A stretch of 64,000 bases of DNA from Pseudomonas rubra. Lineage in GTDB: Bacteria; Pseudomonadota; Gammaproteobacteria; Pseudomonadales; Pseudomonadaceae. The notes under the pieces are model-generated. The model made no database searches. It saw only the letters and a program-made list of their open reading frames with translations, and was not told the DNA's origin. Both the position numbers and the translations under genes were made by a program. Where the stretch lies: NCBI RefSeq assembly GCF_028656935.1, contig NZ_JAMDGZ010000009.1, positions 1 to 64,000 on the forward strand, written 5' to 3'. Positions 37,752-47,488 of the stretch are shown piece by piece (position 1 is the first letter of the stretch; each line of letters begins with the position of its first letter).

Positions 37752-38504
37752 GTGAGCCGCCTGCTATTGAATTGCGATATGGGTGAAAGTTTCGGCAGCT
37801 GGACCATGGGTCTGGACGCCCAGGTCATGCCCTATGTTGACTGCGCCAACATCGCCTGCGGCTTTCACGCAGGCGACCCGGGGATCATGCGCAAGACCGT
37901 GGCCCTGGCTGTGGCCAACCAGGTGCGTATCGGCGCGCACCCGGCCTACCCGGACCTGGCCGGTTTCGGTCGCCGCTCCATGGCCTGCAGCGCCGAAGAG
38001 ATTCGCGACCTGCTGCACTACCAGATCGGCGCCCTGGACGGCATTTGCCGTACCCAGGGCACTCAGGTGGCCTACGTCAAACCCCATGGCGCGCTGTACA
38101 ACGACATGATGGCCGACCCGCTCAAGCTGCGCGCCGTGCTCGAAGCGCTGGCCGCCTATGACCGGCAGTTGCCGCTGATGCTGATGGCCACCGCCGACAA
38201 CAGTGCGGCCCAGGCGTTGGGCGATGAATATGGCGTGACCTTGTGGTTCGAAGCCTTCGCCGACCGCGCCTATGACGCCGCCGGCCACCTGGTGTCGCGA
38301 CGGCTGCCGGGGGCGGTGCATCATGATCCGGCGCTGATCGTCGAGCAGGCCCTGCGCCTGGCCCGGGGCGAGCCGCTGATCGCCTGCGATGGCAGCGCCT
38401 TGCGCTTGCAGGCCCAGACCCTGTGCGTGCATGGCGACAATGACAGCTCGATCGCCGCCGTGCGGCAGATCCGCCAGGCCCTCGATGCCCAGGTGGTGCC
38501 ATGA
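37752..38504 (+). CDS. pxpA: 5-oxoprolinase subunit A
   Basis: This 250-residue LamB/YcsF-family protein starts with [15 protein letters not shown] 37752, with GAAGGAG upstream, is chosen over an earlier TTG because families start there. With PxpB and PxpC it forms the ATP-dependent 5-oxoprolinase that opens 5-oxoproline to glutamate. It overlaps pxpB by four bases. Confidence 0.95.
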   Translation: MSRLLLNCDMGESFGSWTMGLDAQVMPYVDCANIACGFHAGDPGIMRKTVALAVANQVRIGAHPAYPDLAGFGRRSMACSAEEIRDLLHYQIGALDGICRTQGTQVAYVKPHGALYNDMMADPLKLRAVLEALAAYDRQLPLMLMATADNSAAQALGDEYGVTLWFEAFADRAYDAAGHLVSRRLPGAVHHDPALIVEQALRLARGEPLIACDGSALRLQAQTLCVHGDNDSSIAAVRQIRQALDAQVVP

Positions 38505-39205
38505 ACTACCGGATTGAGGTGGTGGCCATCGATTGCCTGATGGTGCGCCTGTTCGATGCCATCGACGAAAGCAACATGCCGTGGATGCTCGCCGCTGGCC
38601 AGCGCCTGCGCAGTGCCTTTGCCGAGCAACTGATCGACCTGGTGCCGTCCTATACCACGCTGATGGTGCATTTCGACCTGCTCCAGGTGTCACCCGCGCA
38701 GGCGCAGGCGCGCATTCGTGCAGCCCTCGACGACTTGCAGGCAGACACCGGCAGCGCTGGCCGCCTGCATGAGATACCGGTGTGGTACGACCTGAGTGTC
38801 GGCCCGGAACTCAAACTGTTGGCAGAACGTTGCCAGAGCTCGATGGCGGACATCGTGCGTCGTCACAGCGAGCGTGAGTATCAGGTGTTCGCTCTGGGCT
38901 TTGCCCCGGGCTTCGCCTTTATGGGCCTGGTTGAGGAGGCACTGGCCGCCCCGCGCCTGGCCACCCCGCGCAAACGCGTGGCGGCGGGCAGCGTGGGCAT
39001 TGCCGAACGCCAGACCGCCGCCTATCCCGCAGTTTCGCCCGGCGGCTGGAACCTGATCGGGCGCACCCCGAGCAAACTCTTTGACCGTCAACGCGAGGGC
39101 TACAGCTTGCTGCAGCCGGGCGACCGGGTGCGTTTCGTGGCAGTTGAGCGCGCCACCTTCATCAACCTGGGCGGCGACGATACGCCGCTGGAGGCACAGG
39201 CATGA
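38501..39205 (+). CDS. pxpB: 5-oxoprolinase subunit B
   Basis: This 234-residue protein contains [30 protein letters not shown] and [11 protein letters not shown], the KipI/PxpB (allophanate hydrolase subunit 1-like) signatures. It acts with PxpA and PxpC in 5-oxoproline hydrolysis. It overlaps both neighbours by four bases, so all three are coupled. Confidence 0.95.
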   Translation: MNYRIEVVAIDCLMVRLFDAIDESNMPWMLAAGQRLRSAFAEQLIDLVPSYTTLMVHFDLLQVSPAQAQARIRAALDDLQADTGSAGRLHEIPVWYDLSVGPELKLLAERCQSSMADIVRRHSEREYQVFALGFAPGFAFMGLVEEALAAPRLATPRKRVAAGSVGIAERQTAAYPAVSPGGWNLIGRTPSKLFDRQREGYSLLQPGDRVRFVAVERATFINLGGDDTPLEAQA

Positions 39206-40122
39206 GCCAGTTGTCGATCGAAGCCAGCACGCCTCTGTGCCTGTTGCAGGATACCGGGCGCTTTGGCGTGCGCCACCTGGGCGTGACCCAGGGTGGGGCA
39301 CTGGACTGGGTGTCGATGCGCTGGGCCAACTGGCTGCTGGGCAACCGCCCTGAGGCCGCAGTGGTTGAGGTCACCCTCGGTGGTTTCAGCCTGATTGCCG
39401 AGCAGGACTGCTGCCTGGCCCTGGCCGGTGCCGACCTGGATGCACGGCTCGACGGCCAGCCGCTCAAGCCTTGGCGCAGTTTCAGCATGCGCAGGGGCCA
39501 GCGCCTGCGCCTCAACCAACCGCTGCACGGCGCTCGGGCGTACATCGCAGCGCCCGGTGGCTTCAAGGCGCCTTTGCTGCTGGGCAGCTGTGCGAGTGTG
39601 GTGCGCGAAGAACTGGGCGGCCTGGATGGCCTGGGTTCACCGCTGGCCAAGGGGCAACAGCTGGAATATCACGGTGCGGCACCGGCGCACAGGGACGTAC
39701 CGGAGGGGTTCTGGCCGGACTTTACCGACCGGGCGCCGCTTGACCTGTTGCTGGGTGCGCAGATCGGTGATTTCAGCGGGTTGAGCCTGTTCGAAGCGTT
39801 CAACCGCGACTGGACCCTCGACAGCCGGGCTGATCGCATGGGCATTCGCCTGTTGGGGCCGGTGTTGCAGTACCAGGGGCCGGCGATGATCTCGGAGGGG
39901 ATCCCCTTGGGCGCGGTGCAGGTGCCGCCCGATGGTCAGCCGATTGTCCTGCTCAATGATCGCCAGACCATTGGCGGTTATCCACGCCTGGGGGCGTTGA
40001 CGCCGTTGGCGCTGGCGCGGCTGGCGCAGATGCTGCCGGGGGCGGTGGTGCGCTTTAGGCCGGTGGTGCAGGAGATGGCGTGGCAGCAGCAGCGGGTATT
40101 TCTTGAGAGGTTTGTTGGCTGA
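39202..40122 (+). CDS. pxpC: 5-oxoprolinase subunit C
   Basis: This 306-residue KipA/PxpC (allophanate hydrolase subunit 2-like) protein contains DTGRFGVRHLGVTQGGALDW, AYIAAPGGF and SDRADRMGIRL-like SRADRMGIRLLG. It is the last gene of the pxp set, followed by a REP pair. Confidence 0.95.
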   Translation: MSQLSIEASTPLCLLQDTGRFGVRHLGVTQGGALDWVSMRWANWLLGNRPEAAVVEVTLGGFSLIAEQDCCLALAGADLDARLDGQPLKPWRSFSMRRGQRLRLNQPLHGARAYIAAPGGFKAPLLLGSCASVVREELGGLDGLGSPLAKGQQLEYHGAAPAHRDVPEGFWPDFTDRAPLDLLLGAQIGDFSGLSLFEAFNRDWTLDSRADRMGIRLLGPVLQYQGPAMISEGIPLGAVQVPPDGQPIVLLNDRQTIGGYPRLGALTPLALARLAQMLPGAVVRFRPVVQEMAWQQQRVFLERFVG

Positions 40123-40130
40123 AAGGGCCT

Positions 40131-40205
40131 CATCGCTGGCAAGGCCAGCTCCCACAGGTCTGGTGTACACAGAGTCACTGTGGGAGCCGGCCTTGCCGGC
40201 AATGG
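40131..40205. repeat. Inverted REP pair between convergent genes
   Basis: CATCGCTGGCAAGGCCAGCTC and, inverted, GGGAGCCGGCCTTGCCGGC, with about 29 bases between. It lies between pxpC and the VWA gene. Confidence 0.85.
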
Positions 40206-40225
40206 GGCGCGAAGCGGCCCCGGGC

Positions 40226-41404
40226 TTACTTGGACAAAAACCGCATGCCTTCCTCTAGCCCACGCAAGGTCAACGGAAACATCCGCTCCTCGACCAGCTC
40301 GCGAACGATGTTGGTCGACGCCGTATAACCCCAGGTTTCCTTCGGGTAGGGGTTGATCCAGATGAGCTTCTTGTACTTCTCCATGAAGCGCTGCATCCAC
40401 ACGTAGCCGGCTTCTTCGTTCCAGTGCTCGACGCTGCCGCCGGGCTGGGTGATCTCGTAGGGCGCCATGGCCGCGTCACCGACGAACACCACTTTGTAGT
40501 CGGCGCCGTACTTGTGCAGCAGGTCCAGGGTTGAGGTGCGTTCGGAAGTCCGGCGTAGGTTGTTCTTCCACAGCGACTCGTAGACGAAGTTGTGGAAGTA
40601 GTAGTACTCCAGGTGCTTGAACTCGGTCTTGCAGGCCGAGAACAGCTCTTCGCAGATCTTCACGTGGGCATCCATCGAGCCACCGATGTCGAACAGCAGC
40701 AGCAACTTGACGTTGTTGCGCCGCTCGGGGCGCATCTGGATATTGAGCAGGCCGGCGTCGCGGGCCGTATGATCGATGGTGCCGTCGATGTCCAGCTCTT
40801 CGGCCGCCCCTTGGCGGGCGAACTTGCGCAGCCGGCGCAGGGCCAGCTTGATATTGCGCGTGCCCAGCTCGACCTGATCGTCGAGGTTCTTGTACTCGCG
40901 CTGATCCCAGACCTTGACCGCCTTGCCCTGGCGCTTGCCGGCGTCGCCGACGCGAATGCCTTCGGGGTTGAAGCCGCCCGAGCCGAACGGGCTGGTGCCG
41001 CCGGTGCCGATCCATTTGTTGCCGCCGGCATGGCGTTCCTTTTGCTCTTCCAGGCGCTTCTTGAACTCCTCGATCAGCTTGTCGAGACCGCCCAGGGACT
41101 GGATCTGCGCGCGCTCCTCGTCGCTCAGCGAGCGCTCGAATTCCTTGCGCAGCCAGTCTTCGGGGATCAGCGCCTCCAGGTGCCGGTCGAGGTTTTCCAG
41201 GCCCTTGAAGTAGGCCGAAAACGCCCGGTCGAACTTGTCGAAGTGGCGTTCGTCCTTGACCAGGATGGCCCGCGACAAATAGTAGAACTCGTCCATGTCG
41301 GCAAAGGTTACGCGTTGCTTGAGTGCGTTGAGCAAATCGAGCAGTTCGCGCACCGAAACCGGCACCTTGGCCGCGCGCATTTCATTGAACAGATTGAGCA
41401 GCAT
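40226..41404 (-). CDS. VWA-domain (CoxE-like) protein partnered with MoxR ATPase
   Basis: This 392-residue cytoplasmic protein has a C-terminal von Willebrand A domain with the metal-site motif DIGGS (Asp239 to Ser243, DxGxS) and an N-terminal charged helical region. It follows the MoxR gene by 16 bases. MoxR/VWA pairs act as chaperone-like systems inserting metals or remodelling target complexes; the target here is unknown. Confidence 0.9.
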   Translation of the reverse strand: MLLNLFNEMRAAKVPVSVRELLDLLNALKQRVTFADMDEFYYLSRAILVKDERHFDKFDRAFSAYFKGLENLDRHLEALIPEDWLRKEFERSLSDEERAQIQSLGGLDKLIEEFKKRLEEQKERHAGGNKWIGTGGTSPFGSGGFNPEGIRVGDAGKRQGKAVKVWDQREYKNLDDQVELGTRNIKLALRRLRKFARQGAAEELDIDGTIDHTARDAGLLNIQMRPERRNNVKLLLLFDIGGSMDAHVKICEELFSACKTEFKHLEYYYFHNFVYESLWKNNLRRTSERTSTLDLLHKYGADYKVVFVGDAAMAPYEITQPGGSVEHWNEEAGYVWMQRFMEKYKKLIWINPYPKETWGYTASTNIVRELVEERMFPLTLRGLEEGMRFLSK

Positions 41405-41420
41405 GGCTATTGCTCCCGGC

Positions 41421-42266
41421 TCAGCGGTTACCGCGACGGCTCATGAAGGCCAGGCGCTCGAGCAACTGCACGTCCTGTTCGTTCTTGACCAAGGCCCCGG
41501 CCAGCGGCGGGATGGCCTTGGTCGGATCGCGTTCGCGCAGCACCGCTTCGCCAATATTGTCGGCCATCAGCAGCTTGAGCCAGTCGACCAACTCGGAGGT
41601 GGACGGCTTTTTCTTCAGGCCCGGCACCTTGCGCACATCGAAGAACACGTCCAGCGCTTCGCTGACCAGGTCCTTCTTGATGTTCGGATAATGCACATCG
41701 ACGATCTGCTGCAGGGTGGTGCGGTCAGGGAAGGCGATGTAGTGGAAGAAGCAACGGCGCAGGAAGGCATCCGGCAGCTCTTTTTCGTTGTTCGAGGTAA
41801 TGATGATGATCGGGCGCTGCTTGGCCTTGATCGTCTCGTCGGTCTCGTAAACGTAGAACTCCATCTTGTCCAGTTCCTGCAACAGGTCGTTGGGGAACTC
41901 GATGTCGGCCTTGTCGATTTCGTCAATCAGCAGAATGACCCGCTCTTCGGACTCGAAAGCCTCCCAGAGCTTGCCTTTCTTCAGGTAATTGCGCACATCG
42001 TGGACCTTGTCGACGCCCAGTTGCGAGTCGCGCAGGCGGCTGACCGCGTCGTACTCGTAGAGGCCCTGGTGGGCCTTGGTGGTCGACTTGATGTGCCAGG
42101 TGATCAGCTTGGCGCCAAAGGATTCGGCCAGCTGTTCGGCGAGCATGGTCTTGCCGGTGCCCGGCTCGCCTTTAACCAGCAGCGGCCGCTCCAGGGTGAT
42201 CGCCGCGTTGACCGCCAGTTTCAGGTCGTCTGTAGCGACATAAGCGCTGGTGCCTTCGAACTTCAT
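41421..42266 (-). CDS. MoxR-family AAA+ ATPase
   Basis: This 281-residue protein has Walker A GEPGTGKT (residues 33-40), Walker B VILLIDEIDKAD and sensor region IIITSNNEKELPDAFLRRC, all MoxR type. It is transcribed first, with the VWA partner after it. AGAGGA lies before the start. Confidence 0.93.
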   Translation of the reverse strand: MKFEGTSAYVATDDLKLAVNAAITLERPLLVKGEPGTGKTMLAEQLAESFGAKLITWHIKSTTKAHQGLYEYDAVSRLRDSQLGVDKVHDVRNYLKKGKLWEAFESEERVILLIDEIDKADIEFPNDLLQELDKMEFYVYETDETIKAKQRPIIIITSNNEKELPDAFLRRCFFHYIAFPDRTTLQQIVDVHYPNIKKDLVSEALDVFFDVRKVPGLKKKPSTSELVDWLKLLMADNIGEAVLRERDPTKAIPPLAGALVKNEQDVQLLERLAFMSRRGNR

Positions 42267-42497
42267 GAACCGATCCTCTAACGTAGCGCCGGGGATACAT
42301 GGCCCCTGGCGGAAAAATTGCCATGCACGACTATAACGCGGGCTCTGGGCGAGTGGGAACGCAGACGGTCCATTCAGTCTCTGAATGGGCCGTCACTTGG
42401 TGACCTGGTCAGATTTACATACAGGCTGATTGTGGACGCACTGGCCGTGCAGGCTTACCCTTGAAGTTTTCCGCCCGGTGTATAAAAGGACCCCGCC

Positions 42498-43472
42498 ATG
42501 AGCCGTATTTTCGCTGACAACGCGCATTCCATCGGCAACACGCCGCTGGTGCAGATCAACCGCATCGCCCCTCGCGGCGTCACCGTGCTGGCCAAGATCG
42601 AGGGGCGCAACCCCGGGTATTCGGTCAAGTGCCGGATCGGCGCGAACATGATCTGGGACGCCGAAAGCAGTGGCAAACTCAAACCGGGCATGACCATCGT
42701 CGAGCCGACCTCGGGTAACACCGGCATCGGCCTGGCCTTTGTCGCCGCCGCCCGTGGCTACACGCTGCTGCTGACCATGCCGGCGTCGATGAGCATCGAG
42801 CGGCGCAAGGTGCTCAAGGCCCTGGGCGCGCAACTGGAACTCACCGACCCGGCCAAGGGTATGAAAGGCGCGATCGAAAGGGCCAACGAGCTGGTTGCCA
42901 GCGACCCTGCGAAGTACTTTTTGCCCGGCCAGTTCGAGAACCCGGCCAACCCGGCGATCCATGAGAAGACCACCGGCCCGGAGATCTGGAACGACACCGA
43001 CGGCGCGGTGGATGTGCTGGTGGCCGGGGTCGGCACTGGCGGCACCATTACCGGGGTGTCGCGCTACATCAAGCAGACCCGGGGCAAGGCGATTCTCTCG
43101 GTGGCGGTCGAGCCGAGCAGCTCTCCAGTGATCACCCAGGCCCGCGCCGGTGAAGAAATCAAGCCCAGCCCACACAAGATCCAGGGCATTGGCGCAGGTT
43201 TTGTGCCGAAGAACCTGGATTTGTCGATGGTCGATCAGGTCGAGCTGGTCACTGACGAGGAGTCCAAGGCCATGGCCCTGCGCCTGATGCAGGAAGAGGG
43301 CATCCTCTGCGGCATTTCCTCCGGAGCGGCCATGGCTGCCGCGGTGCGTCTGGCGGAAAAACCGGAAATGCTGGGCAAGACCATCGTCGTCGTCCTGCCG
43401 GACTCCGGCGAGCGCTACCTGTCGAGCATGCTTTTTGCCGACCTGTTCACCGAGCAGGAAAACCAGCAGTAA
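42498..43472 (+). CDS. cysK: Cysteine synthase A
   Basis: This 324-residue PLP enzyme makes cysteine from O-acetylserine and sulfide. Lys44 lies in GYSVKCRIG, the substrate loop is [10 protein letters not shown] and the phosphate cup is [10 protein letters not shown]. It is nearly identical in pattern to Pseudomonas CysK. AAAAGGA lies before ATG 42498. Confidence 0.95.
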   Translation: MSRIFADNAHSIGNTPLVQINRIAPRGVTVLAKIEGRNPGYSVKCRIGANMIWDAESSGKLKPGMTIVEPTSGNTGIGLAFVAAARGYTLLLTMPASMSIERRKVLKALGAQLELTDPAKGMKGAIERANELVASDPAKYFLPGQFENPANPAIHEKTTGPEIWNDTDGAVDVLVAGVGTGGTITGVSRYIKQTRGKAILSVAVEPSSSPVITQARAGEEIKPSPHKIQGIGAGFVPKNLDLSMVDQVELVTDEESKAMALRLMQEEGILCGISSGAAMAAAVRLAEKPEMLGKTIVVVLPDSGERYLSSMLFADLFTEQENQQ

Positions 43473-43634
43473 ACCGCAGCGGCGCTGATCCGGCGCAATG
43501 TTCGGCGCCGCTGTTTGTTGCACAATCCTCAACACTGATTGCCAGCTGCGCAGGCTTGTACCGCGGGCGGATCGGTTTATCATGCTCGATTAATCTGGCA
43601 GCGATGGCCTGATCGAAATTCCAAGGAGTGTTGC

Positions 43635-44570
43635 ATGACCTTTTCCTTTGTCGCCAAGGCAGGTGTACTGCTGCTGTTTTTCGGCAGCACCTTGTATGTG
43701 CACCTGCGCGGCAAGGCGCGTTTGCCAATGTTGCGCCAGTTCGTCAACCATTCGGCGCTGTTCGCCCCTTATAACGCCCTGATGTACCTGTTTTCCGGCG
43801 TGCCGTCCAAACCCTATCTGGACCGCAGCCGCTTCCCCGAGCTCGACGTGCTCAAGGACAACTGGGAAGTGATCCGCGAAGAGGCCATGCACCTGTTTGA
43901 CGAGGGTTACATCCGCGCCGCCGAGAAAGACAACGACGCCGGCTTCGGTTCGTTCTTCAAGAAGGGCTGGAAGCGTTTTTACCTGAAGTGGTACGACAAG
44001 CCGCTGCCTTCGGCCGAAACGCTGTGCCCCAAGACCGTCGAACTGGTCAACAGCATTCCCAACGTCAAGGGTGCGATGTTCGCCTTGCTGCCCGGTGGCA
44101 GCCACCTGAACCCGCACCGCGATCCGTTCGCCGGCTCCTTGCGTTATCACCTGGGCCTGTCGACGCCCAACTCCGACGACTGCCGGATCTACGTCGATGG
44201 CCAGGTGTATGCTTGGCGCGACGGTGAAGACGTGATGTTCGACGAGACCTACGTACACTGGGTCAAGAACGAAACCGAAACCACCCGGGTGATCCTCTTC
44301 TGCGACGTCGAGCGGCCGCTCAACAGCCCGCTGATGACCCGCATCAACCGCAAGGTCAGTGCCTTCCTCGGCCGCGCCACCGCGCCGCAGAACACCGACG
44401 ACGAGCGGGTTGGCGGGATCAACCAGGCCTATGCCTGGAGCAAGCGTTTCAGCAACGTCATCAGCAGCCGGGTCAAGCAGTTCAAGCGTGCCAATCCCAA
44501 GGCCTACCGGGTATTGCGTCCGGTGCTGGCGGTGGTGGTTGCCTATCTGTTGTATCGCTGGCTGTTCTGA
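43635..44570 (+). CDS. lpxO: LpxO-type lipid A hydroxylase (aspartyl/asparaginyl beta-hydroxylase fold)
   Basis: This 311-residue protein has an N-terminal membrane anchor (residues 7-22) and a C-terminal hydrophobic helix. Iron and 2-oxoglutarate residues appear in NPHRDPFAGSLRYHLGL, and the downstream region DETYVHWVKN fits LpxO, which hydroxylates lipid A secondary acyl chains at the inner membrane face. AAGGAG precedes the start. Some relatives act on other substrates. Confidence 0.87.
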   Translation: MTFSFVAKAGVLLLFFGSTLYVHLRGKARLPMLRQFVNHSALFAPYNALMYLFSGVPSKPYLDRSRFPELDVLKDNWEVIREEAMHLFDEGYIRAAEKDNDAGFGSFFKKGWKRFYLKWYDKPLPSAETLCPKTVELVNSIPNVKGAMFALLPGGSHLNPHRDPFAGSLRYHLGLSTPNSDDCRIYVDGQVYAWRDGEDVMFDETYVHWVKNETETTRVILFCDVERPLNSPLMTRINRKVSAFLGRATAPQNTDDERVGGINQAYAWSKRFSNVISSRVKQFKRANPKAYRVLRPVLAVVVAYLLYRWLF

Positions 44571-44578
44571 GAAAGACA

Positions 44579-44638
44579 TCGCGGGGCAAGCCCGCTCCCA
44601 CAGAGTGAGAACCTGTGGGAGCGGGCTTGCCCCGCGAT
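44579..44638. repeat. Inverted REP pair
   Basis: TCGCGGGGCAAGCCCGCTCCC and its reverse complement, with about 15-17 bases between, directly after lpxO. May also stop transcription. Confidence 0.9.
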
Positions 44639-44687
44639 AATTTCACCACTATAGTCAGCCACACTTCACCTCACCGAAGACCTGCTC

Positions 44688-44849
44688 ATGCCAGCTTCCT
44701 GCCCATCCACCGTATTCGCCACCGCGCCTGACGCGGTTGTCGTTGTGCGCGGGAATCAGCAGCCGGCCATGATCAGCCACTACCCACCACCTGTCAGTAG
44801 CGTGGTCGTGTGCATCGTTGCACCGCCAGCGGTGGTAGTGCTGGGCTAA
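44688..44849 (+). CDS. Possible 53-codon valine-rich leader ORF upstream of the EamA gene
   Basis: This reading frame encodes a peptide with VVVV and the run SSVVVCIVAPPAVVVLG, about 28% valine, ending 107 bases before the transporter start. The composition recalls branched-chain attenuation leader peptides, but I see no terminator with a T-run after it and the ribosome site is weak. It may be chance. Confidence 0.35.
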   Translation: MPASCPSTVFATAPDAVVVVRGNQQPAMISHYPPPVSSVVVCIVAPPAVVVLG

Positions 44850-44956
44850 GCGGCCAATTGCTGCGTCCCCACACACCTGCACCCTACTGAATACGGTTGG
44901 CTTCCCCTCGCGGGTAGCACCGTTCGGCTTATCTGCCCGAATTACAGGTGGCATTC

Positions 44957-45847
44957 ATGTCTGTTCTAGCGAAACAATCCGTGGTCTCGGCGGCCACTAC
45001 CAGCCTGTTCGTCCTGCTCTGGAGTAGCGGGGCGATTGTCTCCAAGCTTGGCCTGGCCCATGCCAGCCCCTTTGCCTTTTTGCTGTTGCGTTCAGCCCTG
45101 GCCCTGGTCGGCCTGCTGTTGCTCAGCCCGTTGCTCAAGCTGCACTGGCCGCGTACGCGCCCGGCGGTACTGCAAGCCCTGGCCACTGGTTGCGTGCTGC
45201 TGGGCGCTTACCAGATTTTCTATCTGCTGGCGCTTAACACCCAGGTTACCCCCGGGGTCATGGCCACGGTCATGGGCGTGCAACCGATCCTCACCGTGGT
45301 GCTGATGGAACGCCAGCGCTCCTGGCGCCGGTTGTTCGGCCTGGGCCTGGGCTTGAGCGGCTTGATCATGGTGGTCTACCAGGGCATCAACCTCGGTGGT
45401 GTATCACTGGCGGGGATGCTGTTTGCCCTGCTGGCACTGATGAGCATGACCTTTGGCTCGATCATGCAAAAGCGCATCACCCGCAACCCCATGGGAACCT
45501 TGCCGCTGCAGTACTTTGCTGGGTTGTTGATGTGTGCCGTGTTTGCGCCGTTTCAGCCGCTGCAGGTGGAGCTGACCGGCAGCTTCGTCGGCGCCTTGCT
45601 GTGGATGGGGCTGGTGGTGTCGCTACTGGCGACCTTGCTGCTGTACCGGCTGATCGCCCAGGGCAACCTGGTCAATGTCACCAGCCTGTTCTACCTGGTG
45701 CCGGCAGTCACCGCAGTGATGGACTACCTGATCTTCGGCAACCGCCTGGCGGCACTCAGCCTGCTGGGCATGGGCCTGATCGTCGTTGGCCTGTTGTTCG
45801 TGTTCCGCAAGCCCGCTGCCGCCCAGGCGCAACTGCAGGCTGACTAG
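44957..45847 (+). CDS. EamA/DMT-family transporter
   Basis: This 296-residue inner-membrane protein has ten helices in two EamA repeats (LLWSSGAIVSKLGL early in the first; MTFGSIMQKRITRN in the second). AGGTGG precedes ATG 44957. Such proteins export amino acids or other metabolites; substrate unknown. Confidence 0.9.
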   Translation: MSVLAKQSVVSAATTSLFVLLWSSGAIVSKLGLAHASPFAFLLLRSALALVGLLLLSPLLKLHWPRTRPAVLQALATGCVLLGAYQIFYLLALNTQVTPGVMATVMGVQPILTVVLMERQRSWRRLFGLGLGLSGLIMVVYQGINLGGVSLAGMLFALLALMSMTFGSIMQKRITRNPMGTLPLQYFAGLLMCAVFAPFQPLQVELTGSFVGALLWMGLVVSLLATLLLYRLIAQGNLVNVTSLFYLVPAVTAVMDYLIFGNRLAALSLLGMGLIVVGLLFVFRKPAAAQAQLQAD

Positions 45848-45886
45848 CACGGCCGGCCGCCCGGCGGCGTGCCGGGCGGCTTACCT

Positions 45887-47116
45887 TCAGAAGTAGTAGC
45901 CGATGTTGATGTTGGTGCGGTAGTACCAGTCGTTGCTGCCAACCGAGCTGGTGCTGGTCCAGCCCGTGCCGTTTTCGGCACCGCCGAAGGGGTTGGCGTT
46001 CTTCGCCCAGGTGAAATCGACCCAGGCCATGATCGGCATGGCCAGAAACTGAGCGCCGACGGTAAACATCTGCGAGTCATCCCAGCCGCTCTTGTCTTTC
46101 ATCATGCGGCTGTAGTCGTTGTACACCTTGATCTTCTTCAACTGGCCCAGGCTTGGAGTGAAGATGTCGTAGCCGACGTTGATCGAGCCGATGGTGGCTT
46201 TGGAGGCGATCAGGAAGGCCGGGGTCAGGCCGTTGCCACCCATCAGCACCGAGTCATTGCTGACGCCATCGGGGTTCTGCGGATCGTACTCGTAACGAAT
46301 CGCCTGGCTGGTGACCGTCCAGTTGCCGGCGTTGACGATCGCATGCACGCCGCCCGCCCAGTAGTCGCCATCGTCGCGGGTAGTGGCGTTGTACAGCTCG
46401 GCGGCGGCCAGCGAGGCGCCGATTTCAGTCTTCCAGCCGTCACCGCTAAACGTCCGGGCGACCCGGGCGTTGACCTGGTTGCGCTTCTCGTTGTCCTGGC
46501 GCGACTGGGTAAAGGCCACGGCGTTGTCGTTCAGGTCGGCATAACGGCCGACTTCCGGCGAGTAGCGGATGCCGCTGGGCAGCATGCGCGGGAAGTAACC
46601 CAATTGCAGGTCCCAGTTCTTGTCCTTGTAACTGTATTTCAGGCCCGTGCCGGCGCTGACGCCATAGCCCATGAAAAACGGAATGTGATAACTCCAGCCG
46701 AACTGCGGGTAGGGCTCAAGGCCAAAGGGTTTGAACGGCGCCCCCAGTTGCACATTAGCGTTGGTGTTGAAGCGATAACCGACGTAGCCGCGGTCGATCG
46801 AGCGCTTGCCGTCGTCCTGGAACCAGTAGCCGATGTCGCTGAACAGTTGCTTATGGGTGGCCTGGACATCCAGGCGGAAGGTATCGAAAAGAAAGCGTCC
46901 GTTGTTCTCGGTAGTATCCCAGTGTTCGTCGCGGTAGTTGACTCGCAGCGCGCCGCCGATATCCAGTGAACTCTGGCCATCGTCACTGCGCCAGGCGATG
47001 TGCGGAAATGGTTTTTTCAGCGCTGGCGGCTGATCGGGCGCCGCCGGGCCGGGCTCGGAAGCGAAACTGGTGGCGCTGCCGAGGATCAGGCCCAGGCTTA
47101 TCACGTACTTGTTCAT
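45887..47116 (-). CDS. Outer-membrane porin
   Basis: This 409-residue protein has a signal peptide ending near ATSFASEP. The beta-rich sequence has alternating hydrophobic residues and ends in NINIGYYF, the terminal aromatic residue needed for BAM assembly. It lies 372 bases downstream of the catabolic operon on the same strand, so it may serve the same substrate, but that is inference. Confidence 0.85.
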   Translation of the reverse strand: MNKYVISLGLILGSATSFASEPGPAAPDQPPALKKPFPHIAWRSDDGQSSLDIGGALRVNYRDEHWDTTENNGRFLFDTFRLDVQATHKQLFSDIGYWFQDDGKRSIDRGYVGYRFNTNANVQLGAPFKPFGLEPYPQFGWSYHIPFFMGYGVSAGTGLKYSYKDKNWDLQLGYFPRMLPSGIRYSPEVGRYADLNDNAVAFTQSRQDNEKRNQVNARVARTFSGDGWKTEIGASLAAAELYNATTRDDGDYWAGGVHAIVNAGNWTVTSQAIRYEYDPQNPDGVSNDSVLMGGNGLTPAFLIASKATIGSINVGYDIFTPSLGQLKKIKVYNDYSRMMKDKSGWDDSQMFTVGAQFLAMPIMAWVDFTWAKNANPFGGAENGTGWTSTSSVGSNDWYYRTNINIGYYF

Positions 47117-47488
47117 ATCAATGCCCCGCAAGGTTGAGCAGTTTCTCTGGGCGACAGCTGTCCGCCGCCTGCAATCAGGCATTAAGCGAAAGTCAGCGGT
47201 GGCGCAGGGGTAGGTTTGTTATTGTTTTATAAGTGGCACGTTGTTTTTATTTTTGAACTCGAGAGGGTAAGATCAGGAACTGTGCCAGTGCGGATAAGCG
47301 GTAGGTTTTCCGCTAAACATCAAGTAAATCAATTATTTATATTTGAAACGCTTTGATTTGTGTTGTGGGTGAAACAGCGTGGAGTTTAAGTAACAGGCGT
47401 GTGCAGTTAAGGTGCGGCTTAAGTGCACAAGGCGCTGTAATAGCGCCTTGTTTGTTTTATGAGTAAATAAGTAGTTAGCTATTTTTAT
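47117..47488. other. Intergenic region between the operon end and the porin gene
   Basis: About 370 AT-rich bases. They hold the hairpin at 47,428-47,450, near the end of the catabolic operon, and presumably the porin promoter. No coding sequence is supported. Confidence 0.6.
47428..47450. terminator. Hairpin near the end of the catabolic operon
   Basis: CAAGGCGCT and AGCGCCTTG form a perfect nine-pair stem with a five-base loop. T-rich sequence follows on the plus strand, not the minus, so the effect on the minus-strand operon is uncertain. Confidence 0.6.
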
